64,000 bases of DNA from Bryopsis sp. KO-2023. Taxonomy: Eukaryota > Chlorophyta > Ulvophyceae > Bryopsidales > Bryopsidaceae. A model generated the notes under the pieces. It had not been told where the DNA came from. It did no database searches and saw only the letters and a program-made list of their open reading frames with translations. Location: NCBI GenBank assembly GCA_030272585.1, contig BSYQ01000001.1, forward strand, positions 10,369,001-10,433,000. Direction: 5' to 3'. Below, piece after piece: positions 42,391 through 53,388 of the stretch (position 1 is the first letter of the stretch; each line of letters opens with the position of its first letter). The translations under genes and the position numbers were made by a program.

Positions 42391-43039
42391 ATGGCGGCTT
42401 GGACGATCTTCTCCATTCCGTGGTCGCTTTTACTGTGTCTGATATCGTATTTTTCGTCTGCGGGTGACCACTGCAAGTACTGGCCGGGGCGTCGTGCCTC
42501 CTGTCCGTCTTCGTTTTCTTTGACCACCCAATAATATGATCAACTTGGATACTGCAGGATACTGGCTATTATGTTTAAGTAATAGGAGTTTCATCCCGTC
42601 CGATTGGCACTGGGCCAGTTCATAGAGCAAAGGTAACTTGCCGCACTGTGTGGATCTGGTCCATACCTTAGGTATGGACCAAGTTGTCAACTTCGTTCAG
42701 TCAAGTCAGATTTCCACAACCAAAAAAAAACAAATCAACCCACCTGCTTCGTTGGGATTCCTTTCTCTCCAGAGGCCTGCTCTCCACTGGAGGGCTCCTG
42801 TGAAATTATTTTAATTTTATAGATTTGTGTCCACATCACAACAACTCACGCAGCGCGACGATCTACCCGAAACTGAGGACATTCAACTAATCCATCAACT
42901 TGTGGTTGTCAAACGCTTTTTGTTCAAGGAAAATCCGCACAATCCACGGGTGGCGAAGTGGCGAAGGCCACAGATCGAAGACCTCTACACGAAAACTCGG
43001 AATAAAGTGGAGTTTTTGGTTGAGAGGTTCTTGGAGTGA
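42391..43039 (+). CDS. Possible small secreted protein, model unresolved
   Basis: Two pieces look coding but I could not join them. ATG 42391 starts MAAWTIFSIPWSLLLCLISY, followed by FSSAGDHCKYW, a good signal peptide, with a possible donor (AA|GTACTG) just after DHC. A second piece from about 42823 to the stop at 43039 has an acceptor (TTTTATAG) and reads TSQQLTQRDDLPETEDIQL, then VVVKRFLFKENPHNPRVAKW, then DLYTKTRNKVEFLVERFLE. The latter is charged and regular, unlike chance sequence. A middle exon near 42765-42800 (EACSPLEGSCE) is possible, but the gap to the next exon would be implausibly short. They may be separate genes. No family recognised. Confidence 0.3.
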
Positions 43040-43564
43040 AAAACTGAACTGTTGTACATTCTTTGAAAGGTTGGTCTGCGGATTTTTCTGTGTTCACTGT
43101 TTCGGTCTTCACACAGGTGCTTTGTTTTTCAGGAACGAAGTTTTTTATGTTTTGATAAACAGTGGGAATGTCAGCAAAGAATAAGCACCTTTTCCCTCCA
43201 GCATCAACAACAAGAATCTAACACTTCTGGACTATCACCCAAATCTATAGAAAGTCTGAGATGAATTGTCCTCTTTGTCTTTTTGAGGATCTGGCATGTT
43301 GAGCAGTTTCCCCAAAGAGCCAAAGAAGCAAACGGTAATAAATTCCTTCCAACTCTATTAGAAACCTCAAAACACAGCAAAATGGAGTCTGATTGCTGGG
43401 TGAGTTCCCCACAGAGTCATATCCCCCACTTCCACTCTTTTAGCATCGATGACTTCTCGAACCTTTCTATTTAGTACCGAACCTTTCTATTTAGTACCGA
43501 CATGGGAAAATCAGCTGCCCAGATCTCTACGGTGTTTCAATTCATTTTCCTGCATGGGGTTGTC
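43040..43564. other. Convergent 3' intergenic region with tandem repeat
   Basis: Lies between the stop at 43039 (+) and the Nudix gene stop (-). Apart from the 20-base tandem repeat listed separately, nothing was recognised. Confidence 0.4.
43461..43500. repeat. 20-base perfect tandem duplication
   Basis: ACCTTTCTATTTAGTACCGA occurs twice in direct succession, 65 bases from the Nudix gene stop codon. Probably a recent slippage or duplication event. Confidence 0.95.
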
Positions 43565-44281
43565 TCACGATTGAATCCCCTTTGTGCCAATGCTCCAGTC
43601 ATCCAAAGGTTTATTGTCCAATGCACCACTCTCATGCAGCTGAAATCCAACCAATTTCTTGACGTCTTTGAAGGAAAACAACCCCCTGAAACAACGATCC
43701 CGCAGCAACACTGGCAGCCAATGCCTGTCCCCCTCCCACATTTGCTTGTAGGGAATCGCGTCCTCATCAAACCACACGGGCTGCATTTCGTCGCTTTCCG
43801 ATGGCAAGCCTTGGATCGACCCGGACGTCACGAACACATGCACCTCTCTGGTTTGAGAGTCGTCATCGTAGGTAAACCAGACTATCCCTTTCTTCTCCAA
43901 ACTGCTGCAACGCACACCGCACTCTTCCCAGAGCTCACGGTGCGCTCCTGCAAGTATCGCTTCTCCCGGTTCGACTTTCCCTCCGAACCCGTTGTAGTAG
44001 CCGACGCCGAAACCTCTTTTCTTCCGTCCGAGGAGTACTTGAGCCCCTCGCCGCACAATCACGAGCGTCAAAAGCTTCGCCCCCTCCCTTATCGGGCTGG
44101 AGACGTCGCAAGTCGTCGCCAATACTCGTCGAGAGGACAAGCTCTGACCCTTATCGCGAATCTTAGCGTACAACTGTCCACCTGACCACTTCGCCGAACG
44201 GGCGGTTGCTCCTCGAACGTGCGAAACCGCACGCTCAAGAAGAGCCCGGGTCGAGAACCTCATCCCTGTTCCCGTCGCCAT
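43565..44281 (-). CDS. MTH1/NUDT1-like oxidised-purine nucleotide hydrolase
   Basis: Intronless frame of 238 residues from ATG 44281 (MATGTGMRFSTRALLERAV). The frame opens a little further upstream without an ATG. The Nudix box is complete: GGKVEPGEAILAGAHRELWE followed by ECGV. Around it are KLLTLVIVRRGAQVLLGRKK, GFGVGYYNGFGGK, VHVFVTSGSIQGLPSESDEM and WFDEDAIPYKQMWEGDRHWL. This is the exact layout of MTH1, which cleaves 8-oxo-dGTP and similar nucleotides to the monophosphate and so prevents mutation. The N-terminal extension of about 75 residues is rich in arginine, serine and alanine with few acids, so an organelle-targeting peptide is likely. Human MTH1 has only about 156 residues. A close NADPH oxidase neighbour is probably coincidence. 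Confidence 0.92.
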   Translation of the reverse strand: MATGTGMRFSTRALLERAVSHVRGATARSAKWSGGQLYAKIRDKGQSLSSRRVLATTCDVSSPIREGAKLLTLVIVRRGAQVLLGRKKRGFGVGYYNGFGGKVEPGEAILAGAHRELWEECGVRCSSLEKKGIVWFTYDDDSQTREVHVFVTSGSIQGLPSESDEMQPVWFDEDAIPYKQMWEGDRHWLPVLLRDRCFRGLFSFKDVKKLVGFQLHESGALDNKPLDDWSIGTKGIQS

Positions 44282-44669
44282 TGCAACGAATTGAAACTCC
44301 GGCGTCTCGCAAAAGGCTGGTGTCACAATGGATTGGAAGAGTCAAAACCATAAGATCAGTTCTCTTTGGGGGCGGAGGGAGGTCCTGCGTTTCTGACTGG
44401 GTTCATCTCGGTGGCGAGCGTTAAAAGATAAATGTCAGGATGGGTGTTCGTCTGTTAGAACCGAAATGGAGTCAGATGAATAGGCGAGTCAACCCTCATA
44501 TGCATGCCAACAGTGCTGTGTGCTGGTTCAACAAATGACAAAAGAATAACATAAAACTGGTACATTCCCCATGGTCCCAATAATGTACCTAACAGATCCC
44601 AACCTCCCAATCTGTCCTATCCCCCAACTGGCACCAGCAACTCCCCCTCTCCACTTTCGTCCCTGGCAG
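44282..44669. other. Upstream region of the Nudix gene
   Basis: 388 bases between the Nudix start (-) and the end of the TQT-repeat gene (-). No gene seen. Confidence 0.4.
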
Positions 44670-46568
44670 TCAAAGTCGCTTGCCAAGAACGAAGCCAAGA
44701 ACCAGCCCCATCCCAGTCCAGAGCAGACGCTTTCGCATCTGAAGAGCACATGCACACACACTCCTTGCCCCCAGACATCCAAACACACATCCCGGATTCC
44801 TCATAACTGTTCAACTGGATCTGGGTCTGAACCTCACCATTCTCTTCGGAGGTGGGTTGGGACGACCGACGACGGTGCCGATGACGGTGACGTTATCGGA
44901 CAAGTCCGAAAGGGCCCCCCTGGACCACGTCACGTCAGATGCCGGCACCCCCAGAGAGTCGGCGACGGCGATCTGCACCCAAGTGGACAATAATAAGTCG
45001 AGTCAATCGACTTGGTGAGAATTTGAGCCAAAGAGACTACCGTTCATTGGCATTCATTCATTTATTCATTCTCAAAGGGGTGTATTCAGGCTGTGCAAGG
45101 TTATATTTCTTATGGCAGGGAGGGTGTTGAATATCAGGCTCAATCTTGCTGACCTCGTCGGCATCCACCACGACGCCACCTTCTTCCTCGTTTGCCACGG
45201 TGCCTTTGTCTTCCTGCAAGAAGATGTCAGGCTTGGGAAGAGCGTTGCGTTGGTAGACATCGTTCTCTTTCCCTGCCGAGCTGGACAAGGCACTGCCCCC
45301 GTTCAACAAAGCGAAGTTGGGACAGAGAACTTCGCGGTCATCCCATCCGTCCGTCTGGATCTCCACTGTCGCGTTGCTTGGCTCGCGCAATGCCGTGCCC
45401 TCTTCCACTAAAACCTCAAAACCGTCGGTCTGGGTTTCCACACTGGTGCATCCCTTCCTTTCTATCTTCTTTTGCGATCCCTCCGTCTGGGATTTCACAA
45501 TCTTGCAAGCTACACACAACATCACTTCTTCTTCCACTGGACCCTGCAGTTTGTGGGCCTGGATCTCCACGGTGTCGCAACCGGTGGAGGCATTCAAGAT
45601 TTTCACTTCGTTCTTTGGAGCCCGCGTTTCTTCCGTCTGGGTCTCCACAGTTTTGCAAGCATCATTCAAAAACATCTCTTTCCGCACTGGAGCGTGCGTT
45701 CCATCCTTCCTGGCATCTAAAATTCCGCCACCATCGGAAATCGTTTGGATGTTCGCCTCCTTCACCAAAACCTTGTCCACGTCCGTCTGTGTTTCCACTG
45801 TCGCAGCCTTCTGACAATTCAAAGTCGTCAAATATCTCTCTTTTTGCTGCACTGGAGCGTGCGATCCATCCTTCCTGGCTTCCACAATTCCGCCATCATC
45901 GGAAATCGTCTGGACAATCGCCTCCTTAACCGAAATTTTCAACGCATCCGTCTGGGTCTCCACAGCCATTGCCTTGTGAGAAATCAAGGTCGTCAAAGCA
46001 TGTTGGGGATTCATGTGGATCTCTGTCTCGCGAGAATCCAAAGTCGTCAACACTCCCTCTTGTTGCGTCGGAGCCGACTGGCTGCTTTCTGGCACCGGAG
46101 CGTGCGATCCTTCCTTCCTGGCTTCCACAATCTTGCCATCATCGGAAATCGTCGCGACGCTCGCCTCCCTAACCGAAACCTTACAAGAGTTCGCGGTCGT
46201 CAAAGCGTGTTCGGAAGTTCTCTGTGAGATCGCAGCCAAAGTGGCAGGCTCGCAAAAATGCAAGTCCGTGAACACACAGTATTCATCCACACAGAAAATC
46301 TGCAGTCGAAACGCACACAAACATGCTTAAAGAAATCCAGGATCCTGTGGCGAACGCCAGAAACAAGAAACGTCAGAATCCAAGGGGTGGTGGATTTCAC
46401 CGGTTCCGAATGCTCGCGGCGGCGGAGTCTCTCTTGCACGATGGCATTGAGGTATTCCACGTCTCCTTGCGTCGCTAGGGGTCCGAGATCTTTCATGAAA
46501 GAGAGGAAAGCGACTTCCTCTCTGGCGAGCTCGAAATCAGACATCAAGTCCAGTCTAGACAGCTCCAT
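44670..46568 (-). CDS. TQT-repeat protein with C-terminal membrane anchor; candidate LC8-binding scaffold
   Basis: Four exons (46568-46401, 46299-45154, 44972-44838, 44738-44670), all phase 0, give 505 residues. The N-terminus (MELSRLDLMSDFELAREEVA) is helical. The centre holds degenerate repeats with recurrent VETQTD-like cores: four exact ETQT sites (encoded near 45422, 45629, 45780 and 45943), two EIQTD or EIQA variants and one KSQTE variant. Two flanking repeats of about 55 residues share VKEA, QTISD, GGI and ARKDGSHAPV. The last exon encodes MRKRLLWTGMGLVLGFVLGK, a basic-flanked hydrophobic helix at the very end, typical of tail anchors. TQT is the core of dynein light chain LC8 binding sites (dynein intermediate chain has KETQTP). 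No family is recognised; the function is inferred. If the 45153 donor is not used, the frame ends at 45058 without the anchor. Confidence 0.75.
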
Positions 46569-47128
46569 ACGAGTTCCGATTCGGTCAAACTCACACGCGA
46601 TTCTCTCCCAAGCGGTTGGACAACCAGCTCGATTCGACCAGGCCTAACCGGGTTCCAACCCAGACAGGACGGAAAGGATGCAGGGCACAAACGCTCGACG
46701 GTCTATGCACACAGAGACGTCGGATGCTACCACAGGCGTCAATCAAGCGGAGGGAAATAGCGCACAAGTTTCTGGGACTTCCAGGCTGTCCATGCTCTGG
46801 ACAGACATCCGGTTTCTGGCGTTTCCAGGATGGTTTGCGTCAGTGGAAGATATTCAATTCAGGCCTGATCCACAGATAGACAGACATACAGACGGCAAAC
46901 AGTATTGTTGGCAAAAACAATCAGTCACAGTTCGTTGCGCTTGTCTCATCCATTCCGTCCCCCCACCCCCCCTCAAAAAGAAAACAATTCAAAACCCCTC
47001 CACCAATCACCACAGATGGAACACAGGAACAGGGACAGAGAAGAAAAAAGAAACTGGCACAAAAATGCAACCAGCCTCCACCTCCCCAGTTTCACTAATC
47101 TAGACAAATCAAAATCATCTTGATACAA
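46569..47128. other. Promoter region of the TQT-repeat gene and permease 3' end
   Basis: 560 bases between two minus-strand genes. Plus-strand frames here lack homology. No gene seen. Confidence 0.4.
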
Positions 47129-50069
47129 TTATCCTCCAGCAACGAGCGGTTGCTGTTCTTCTTCGGCGTCCCCATTGTTTTCAGTTTGTACAGGAACTCT
47201 GACTGGTTCCAGAGGATTGAATGCTTGGGGGAATCTGGCACGACACCATTTCAAGAAATAATACGTTCCAACGGCCGAAACGATGAGAATCACATTGAAC
47301 CCAATCATCAGGCTGTCCCTCTCAGCCCAAGGAACAACTAGAAGAATGGAAATAAGTATGGTAGCTGGAAGCAGCATCAGGCAGGCTTGGAAAGTAGACA
47401 CTGGAATCCTGGTCACCACAGAAACCACAGAAATATGAAATTCCTGCCCTTTATCCAACACTTTTTTGTTTCCTTTTTTCTGATGCATCTCTTTCAGCAG
47501 TTGGCGGATGGCTTAATTGGGCTTACTGAAAATTCAATTTCTTTTGAATCGTAAGACAGGATATCTTACCACCTGTACATTCACAAGACAAAGAGTGAGG
47601 GTCTCCCCCCCCCCCCCCCCCTCGAATGATGAAAAATATGCTATATTTTCTCCATACAGATTTTGATTGCAAAAGTACGAAGTAAAAATGGAACAATCCC
47701 TTCACAGCAGAGAAATATACAAACCCCTCTCCTTTTTCTGGATCTGAACTAGAGTGTTGGTTACCTGTAAGGCCTCGCAGCATCGGGAGACTTGATTCTA
47801 AGTTTGATGAAAGCTGCGAATTCCAGTGCGATTCCCAAGCAGTAGGCATAATTCAGCAAGTCCACCACATCTTGGAAACCGAAATTCATCACCATTGTTA
47901 CCACCCCGATGGAAGACATCAAAATTCCAATGGTTGGCGTTCCGTGCCGGGATCGCATGGCCATGAATCGAGGCAAGAAGCCCCTCTCCGCCATTCCGAG
48001 GATCAAGAAAGCATCGCTGGACATCTCAGCCTCAAACAGGCCGATTTGCGATGCTGTGGCGGACAGTGTGATCCAGCCAGCAAGGAACGGACCACCCACC
48101 TTAAAAAAACAAACAGCCCCGTCACATGCATAACCATGAGCCCAACAAAAGAAGACAATTATTTCATATCTAGGATTTAAGAACTGATGATTAATGTAGA
48201 AGAGAATTTTCAAACCCTGCCCGGCATGCGTTGTTATTTGACTGCTTAAATTGAACTGACCACTTTGCCGAGATCCACAAAATAGCCTTCCTCCACGACA
48301 GATCCCAGCACCCCAGTTCCAACCGCTACGGGGATGAAGTAGCCCAAAACCACCATGACCATAGCTATTCCAAAGGCCTTGGGAATCGTCTTTCCAGGTG
48401 CTTTTACTTCCCCAGTCAAACTTGCAACCGAGTCCCAGTAGTTCAGGTTCCTGAAAACTGGCACCATAGGATTATCGAAAAAAAAAAAAAAGCATGCTAC
48501 AGTTAATCTGCATTTCATTTTTGCTCTTACTGTCTTAAGAAGCCATAAAAACATTGAATCCAGGAAAAAAAACAGAAACAAACAAACAAATAAGTGCAGT
48601 CGAAATAGAGTTGAATTCACTAGATGCGCTGCTGGAATGAATTCCTATTTTTTTCCTTTTGGCCAATGTTGTTTTTTAAGATGATAAAAAGCTTGGTGTA
48701 GGAACTTGCATCCGAGGGAATGACGTACCCACCAGAACATGATATTCAGATATTTCATGAAGCTTCCGGAGAACTGTTTTGAGTTGAATTTTGTCCAGTT
48801 CCGGGGATTAATCTTGGGAATTGCCCAACCAGCCATCACTGCGAAAGGTAACAAAACGATGGCACTCAAGACGACTGCAGTCCGACCCACCACTGTCAGA
48901 CCCAAGTAATTCCACAAGGTCAGCACTGTCGAGGCGACCAAGAAGAAAATCCTGAAAGAAAATGTGAAAGAAACAAGCTCAGACTGAAAACCAAACTGTT
49001 TATCACAGCTACCACTGAACGTCAAAATTGGGTGGCTGACCCCCTTGCCTCCCGAGAAAATTAATGTATGGAGCAAATTTCAATCTCGACATGGTGACCT
49101 TCGACGCCCAACAAAATGTTTCATTTTCAGTGAAAATTTTACCTGCAGGAAAGAAACTTCCCATCAACGCTGAAATGCTGAACAGCACCAATTCTTTACT
49201 CCATTCTTTTTTTAATTATCGAATCCATCTATTGATTGAAGAGACTTGCCTTTGTGGACCTGTTCTTTTCAGGCTGGGAAACAGCCACTCGAAATATTTT
49301 GCCAAGTACAGAGGGTACACGCTGTTATCCAGCACTCCGCTGACCCACGAACAGAATCCTTCTACGAAACCCCAGAAAGGTCCAAAGGCGGCCGACACCC
49401 AGGCAACATAGCCACTGTCTTCGGGAAACATGGTGGAAAGCTCAGCAGCCACCAAAGCCTCAGGCACACTCCATAATATCGGCAGCACAATTAAACCACT
49501 CAGGGCAGCGAGGGGCCCACCAAACTTAATGGAATCCTGCATATTTTAGCCACAATCCCAGCTGCAAGAATTAATATTCATTCTGGTTTCGAATAAAAAC
49601 TGGTTGAGTTCGCCGCCTTGCACCTTAGCGTCACTTTAAATCCGACTTTGCATTTTTATTTAGTGGAAACATTTTCTTCATAGTTTCTGCAGTAATAAAG
49701 CTGATTGTAAAACAGCTTTTGGAAGCCACCAAAAGCTGTTCAGAGTTTCTTTCCAGCTTCCTCCAAGACCTTGCCGTTTACCTCTATTCCAAAGGGACCT
49801 CCACACACTGAATAGAATATGATGGCAGCCAAAGGTATCATCGTAAGCTGCCTTCGACCGAACTCTCTCCAGGATGGAGCCTTCGGCAAACCGCTTTCCA
49901 GCTCGACGCTGCCTCCGCGCGAACGCTCATTGATACTCCTCTCAGTGTTTGTGGAGGCACCCGCTTTCCGGAAGCTTTCCGAAATCCAGTCCTGAAACGA
50001 CGGATTTTTGGTAAGGCCGGGCATCGTCTCGCCACCAGTACGTTTTTTTGGCAGGCTTCTTCCCTGCAT
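47129..50069 (-). CDS. Amino acid/polyamine permease (APC superfamily, LAT/PUT type)
   Basis: A multi-exon gene starting at ATG 50069 (MQGRSLPKKRTGG) or ATG 50024 (MPGLTKNPSFQDW) and ending at 47129 (QQPLVAGG). After a cytosolic N-terminus, helix 1 carries the APC signature (LTMIPLAAIIFYSVCGGPFG). Later exons give LAALSGLIVLPILWSVPEAL with AAELSTMFPEDSGYVAWV, NYLGLTVVGRTAVVLSAIVL, LNYWDSVASLTGEVKAPGKT, GWITLSATASQIGLFEAEMS and DVVDLLNYAYCLGIALEFAA. These match plant polyamine uptake transporters (PUT/RMV1) and LAT-type exchangers. It should be a membrane protein of about twelve helices that imports polyamines or neutral amino acids by proton or exchange coupling; the substrate cannot be told from sequence alone. 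Exon borders in the middle were not all fixed. Confidence 0.88.
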
Positions 50070-50964
50070 GAAGGTTTGGGGTTGGGAAATCGGATATGTT
50101 CTGCCGTGCAGTCATCCACATTACAACGGCAGAAACACATATTAACTCAACGACATATCGCACTTCCCTGCACAAACAAAAACAGCCCCACACCACCAGT
50201 TAAGTAAACCCATCCCGTGCAAGGATACGTATCCTCGATATGAATCGAGTCCGCATGCCCGACAAACCAGCCCCATTTCGATACGCTTGCCGTGTATTCT
50301 GCGATTTCGATTCCCATCAGTCTCACTCACCACCGCCATTTATGTCTGGCGGTGGAAAGGCCAACCCTCCCCTGTCTTCTTTCAACATTTTCGATCTGTT
50401 GTGCAGATCCGCGTGTTGGTTTGGTTAAAAACCCAAAGGTATTGGAGCAGCCAATACTTGTTGTGAACTCAAAATTTTGGTTATCTAGGTTTTCGGCGGT
50501 GTTGTGGAGTGTCTGTGTTGGGAGAAACGCCTCGAGGCGTCGTCGTGAAAACACACCTTCAATTTTCGTAGCGTTATCATATATCGCGATGCTTGTGGGC
50601 TCATCGCGTTCGCCTGCGCTCTGGGACAGCTCCGTCCCAAGTTTTTATCTCGATCAGAAGCTCAGGTGGTTCCTTCCTCCCTTGAAAACAATAACGAAAG
50701 CTCTCAACTGACGACATGACGTTTTTGTCGCGAAGTCCCGTTCAACCCGTTGATTACAACAACAACGTTTTTGGACAGAAGAGAGTTCCACGGGGCTCGA
50801 CGTTTTTAACGCGCGGAAGTCGGGTGGAAGCTGGGAAAAAGGCTGGGTGGGTGTGGAGTGTCGGCGACTTTCAACACCCGTGTCGTGTTGTTTGCGTAAG
50901 GTTCGAGTTTTGTGCGGCTGACGGCTCGGGGGCCGGACGGGAATACCTCGCACCCACACTTCCC
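50070..50964. promoter_or_regulatory. Divergent region between permease and LRR gene
   Basis: About 0.9 kb with the upstream regions of two divergent genes. The frame from ATG 50716 is in phase with the LRR gene's first exon and could extend it by 83 residues, but that stretch has no recognisable domain. Confidence 0.4.
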
Positions 50965-52273
50965 ATGCTCAGCAGCCGCAAGGGCAAAATGAAGCGCAAA
51001 CGTATCATTAAGGCGAAGTCTCCAGAGAAAGCGGCCAAAGATGACGATCGTAAGCCTACCAAGTCCCGCGGCGCTGCGTTTGTTTGATCGAATCCTTTCC
51101 ATTGTATGAATGGACATGCGGGGTTACAAGATGACTAATCCTGCCGTCATAACGGTTTATCATTTGCAAAGAAATCAGTGTTGCTGACAGAAACATACCA
51201 TATGCTGGAATTGGCCCAAAGAGATCCACACCTCAATAGAACTGTGGGTTATCGATTGACTTAGTCACATCCTCCATTTTGGTCAGTTGCATGTGATTTT
51301 GATGTTATTTTGTGTGGAGATGACAATGTGGTATTATCCTGCAGCAGCTGGATTGTCTCTTGTGGAAGAGCATCATGGCGATTCCCACCAATGGTCGTAC
51401 CTGCCCCTCGATATCATCGGGATCATTGCCATCCAACTGAAGCAAGATCAAGGGGCTCTGGAGAGCATGCGGTTTATCAACCGACACTGGTCCAATGGTG
51501 TGAACTCAACCATCACTCTACTGAAGCCTCTGCAATTATACTGGGGCACCGGAGGGATGGCGCGGACCATTCGTGCGAAGTTTACCAGCTTGGTAGAGCT
51601 GCGGCTGGAGCATCGATATGGCAGAGAAGCTGCTCATGGGAATCTATTGGAGGACCATGTCGGTGGCCTAACCTGGCTCCAATCATTGAGAATTCAGACG
51701 CCGTTGCCCATTGATTCTGGCATGGAAGTGGTGGGGGGTTTGACCTCGCTGACGTCACTGGATCTGGGGATGTGTTTCCAGTTGAGCGATGCTGGTGTGC
51801 AGCATTTGACCAATTTAAAGAAGCTGAAATCGTTGGACCTGGAGTTTTGTCCGCTCATAACGGTAAAGGGACTTGAATTCATCGCCAAGCTGCCATCGCT
51901 GACGAACCTCAATCTCGTCGGGAATAGAAAAGCGGTTGCCCGGGAGGGGCTCGAGTTGCTTGCAGGGCTGGCATCCCTGAAAACCTTATCCCTTGGCAGG
52001 GGAAAGTTTCTGGGGAGATCTGAGGCAGTGAAGGTGGAGGGATTGGATGCTTTGACGTCTTTGATTGGGCTGCATAGGCTCGAATTGTGTACAGCTACTG
52101 TCGAATTTGAAGAAGTCAAAGCATTGACGGCCATGAAAAACTTGACCAATTTTTGTACGCTGGATGTCGATTTGATGGATGAGAGCGGAGAGTATCGCCA
52201 ATGGCAGGAGCTGGAGGGTGTTTTGCCTCTGGACCATTCCACCACGAAATCAGCATTTGGAGTGGTTATCTAG
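50965..52273 (+). CDS. Leucine-rich-repeat protein with F-box-like N-terminus
   Basis: Two exons (50965-51049, 51345-52273) joined in phase 1 give 337 residues. The first exon is strongly basic (MLSSRKGKMKRKRIIKAKSP), like a nuclear or nucleolar signal. The second begins with WSYLPLDIIGIIAIQLKQD, then ALESMRFINRHWSNGVNSTI, which has the look of an F-box helix set. About six repeats follow, for example LTSLTSLDLGMCFQLSDAGV, LKKLKSLDLEFCPLITVKGL, LPSLTNLNLVGNRKAVAREG and LASLKTLSLGRGKFLG. The GMCFQLSDAGVQHL form is the AMN1/F-box (cysteine-containing) LRR type. F-box LRR proteins choose substrates for SCF ubiquitin ligases, but the F-box call here is tentative. An in-frame ATG at 50716 would add 83 residues. 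Confidence 0.8.
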
Positions 52274-53388
52274 TGGAGGCTGTTGTGTGCAATCTGACCA
52301 GAGTGGTGGTGTATAATCGTTTGTTTGTAGGTCGTTTTGCATCGAACTGGGGAATTTGCTCAGTTGCAAGTGAAACAGAATTCGAGAGTAAAGCCAGGAG
52401 ACATTGGGATTGAGGGGGATTGACAGATTTGGTCATTTTTTTGGGAGGTGTACACTATTAGAGGGGGAGCCAAAAAAGGGGGGGGGGGTTAGTTCATGGC
52501 GAATATTCTGCATAAACCAGCTGAAGGAGTGATAATATTAGGGAGGGGTGTGTGGAAAAAGGGGGAAAAAGAAATAGAGGCTGGCAGCTGGCAAATAAGA
52601 TTGGAAAGTTCGGTGCTTGGGACAAGATGGCAAGTTGTGGTTTGTTTTTCTTGTTTGTTTTGTTTTCTTTTTCTTCTCTGTCTCTCTTTTTTTTTTTTTT
52701 TGGAACATCTATTTCTCCCTTCAGCAGTTTTGATTTTCGATGGTTTGTTGGGGGGGAGAAAACATGGAGGTTTGGTTTGGAACAGGTTTGGCTTGACGAG
52801 GGTGAACAAAATCCAACAAATCACCTCGGAAGAACAAAAAAAACACTGACTTTCTGCCCTTAGCAATAAAGCTTGTGGAGGAAAGGGAAAAATCATCGCT
52901 CTGTCTGTGACAGTCCTTTAGAAGTGGTTGCATGTAAACCTCCTTCTCACGACCTGTTCAATTAACCCCCCTCTCTTGCCCGTTTTGATGCCCAATTTTG
53001 GAGGGAGTGATGTCCCAGCATTGCATGCCTTTCCCTTGGGCTTGCATCAGCAAGACTGAATGGTGTGTCTTACCAAGGATCTACTTGACACAAAAATGGA
53101 ACTGAGCTTAAGGAAACATTCCCCCCCCACACAGCTTTTTTGGAAGCTAAAAAATGCTTCTCCTATATCCATCCAAACCGAGAAACCCATTGACAACAGG
53201 CAACAGGCAACAGGCAACAGGCAACAGGCAACAGGCCCAGAGAAGAAACGCAATGAAAGCCCAGTATGTCATAACCTCAAGAGCCATCAACCAATCGATC
53301 AACGACATATTACAACATTAGTGCAAGAAATCATGATATTTTTTTCTGTGCAGGAAGGAGGCCCTGGGGTGGATTTCAACTCGTCGAC
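52274..53388. other. Intergenic, low-complexity
   Basis: About 1.1 kb with poly-G, poly-T and poly-A tracts (for example a G-run near 52480 and a T-run near 52690) and a 7-base tandem array. Open frames here come from low-complexity runs. It presumably holds the CTF8 promoter. Confidence 0.5.
53194..53235 (+). repeat. Six copies of CAACAGG in tandem
   Basis: A perfect 7-base array, about 155 bases upstream of the CTF8 start codon. Seven is not a multiple of three, so it is unlikely to be coding. Confidence 0.95.

Noticed and set aside
42430-42690. Minus-strand frame resembling one ankyrin repeat (GKLPLLYELAQCQSDGMKLL)
   Set aside because: Only a single weak repeat with no neighbours in frame. 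It could be a decayed fragment, but the evidence is too thin.
53047-53253. Minus-strand frame with repeated VACCLLP
   Set aside because: Produced by the 7-base tandem array read in three frames, not a protein repeat.
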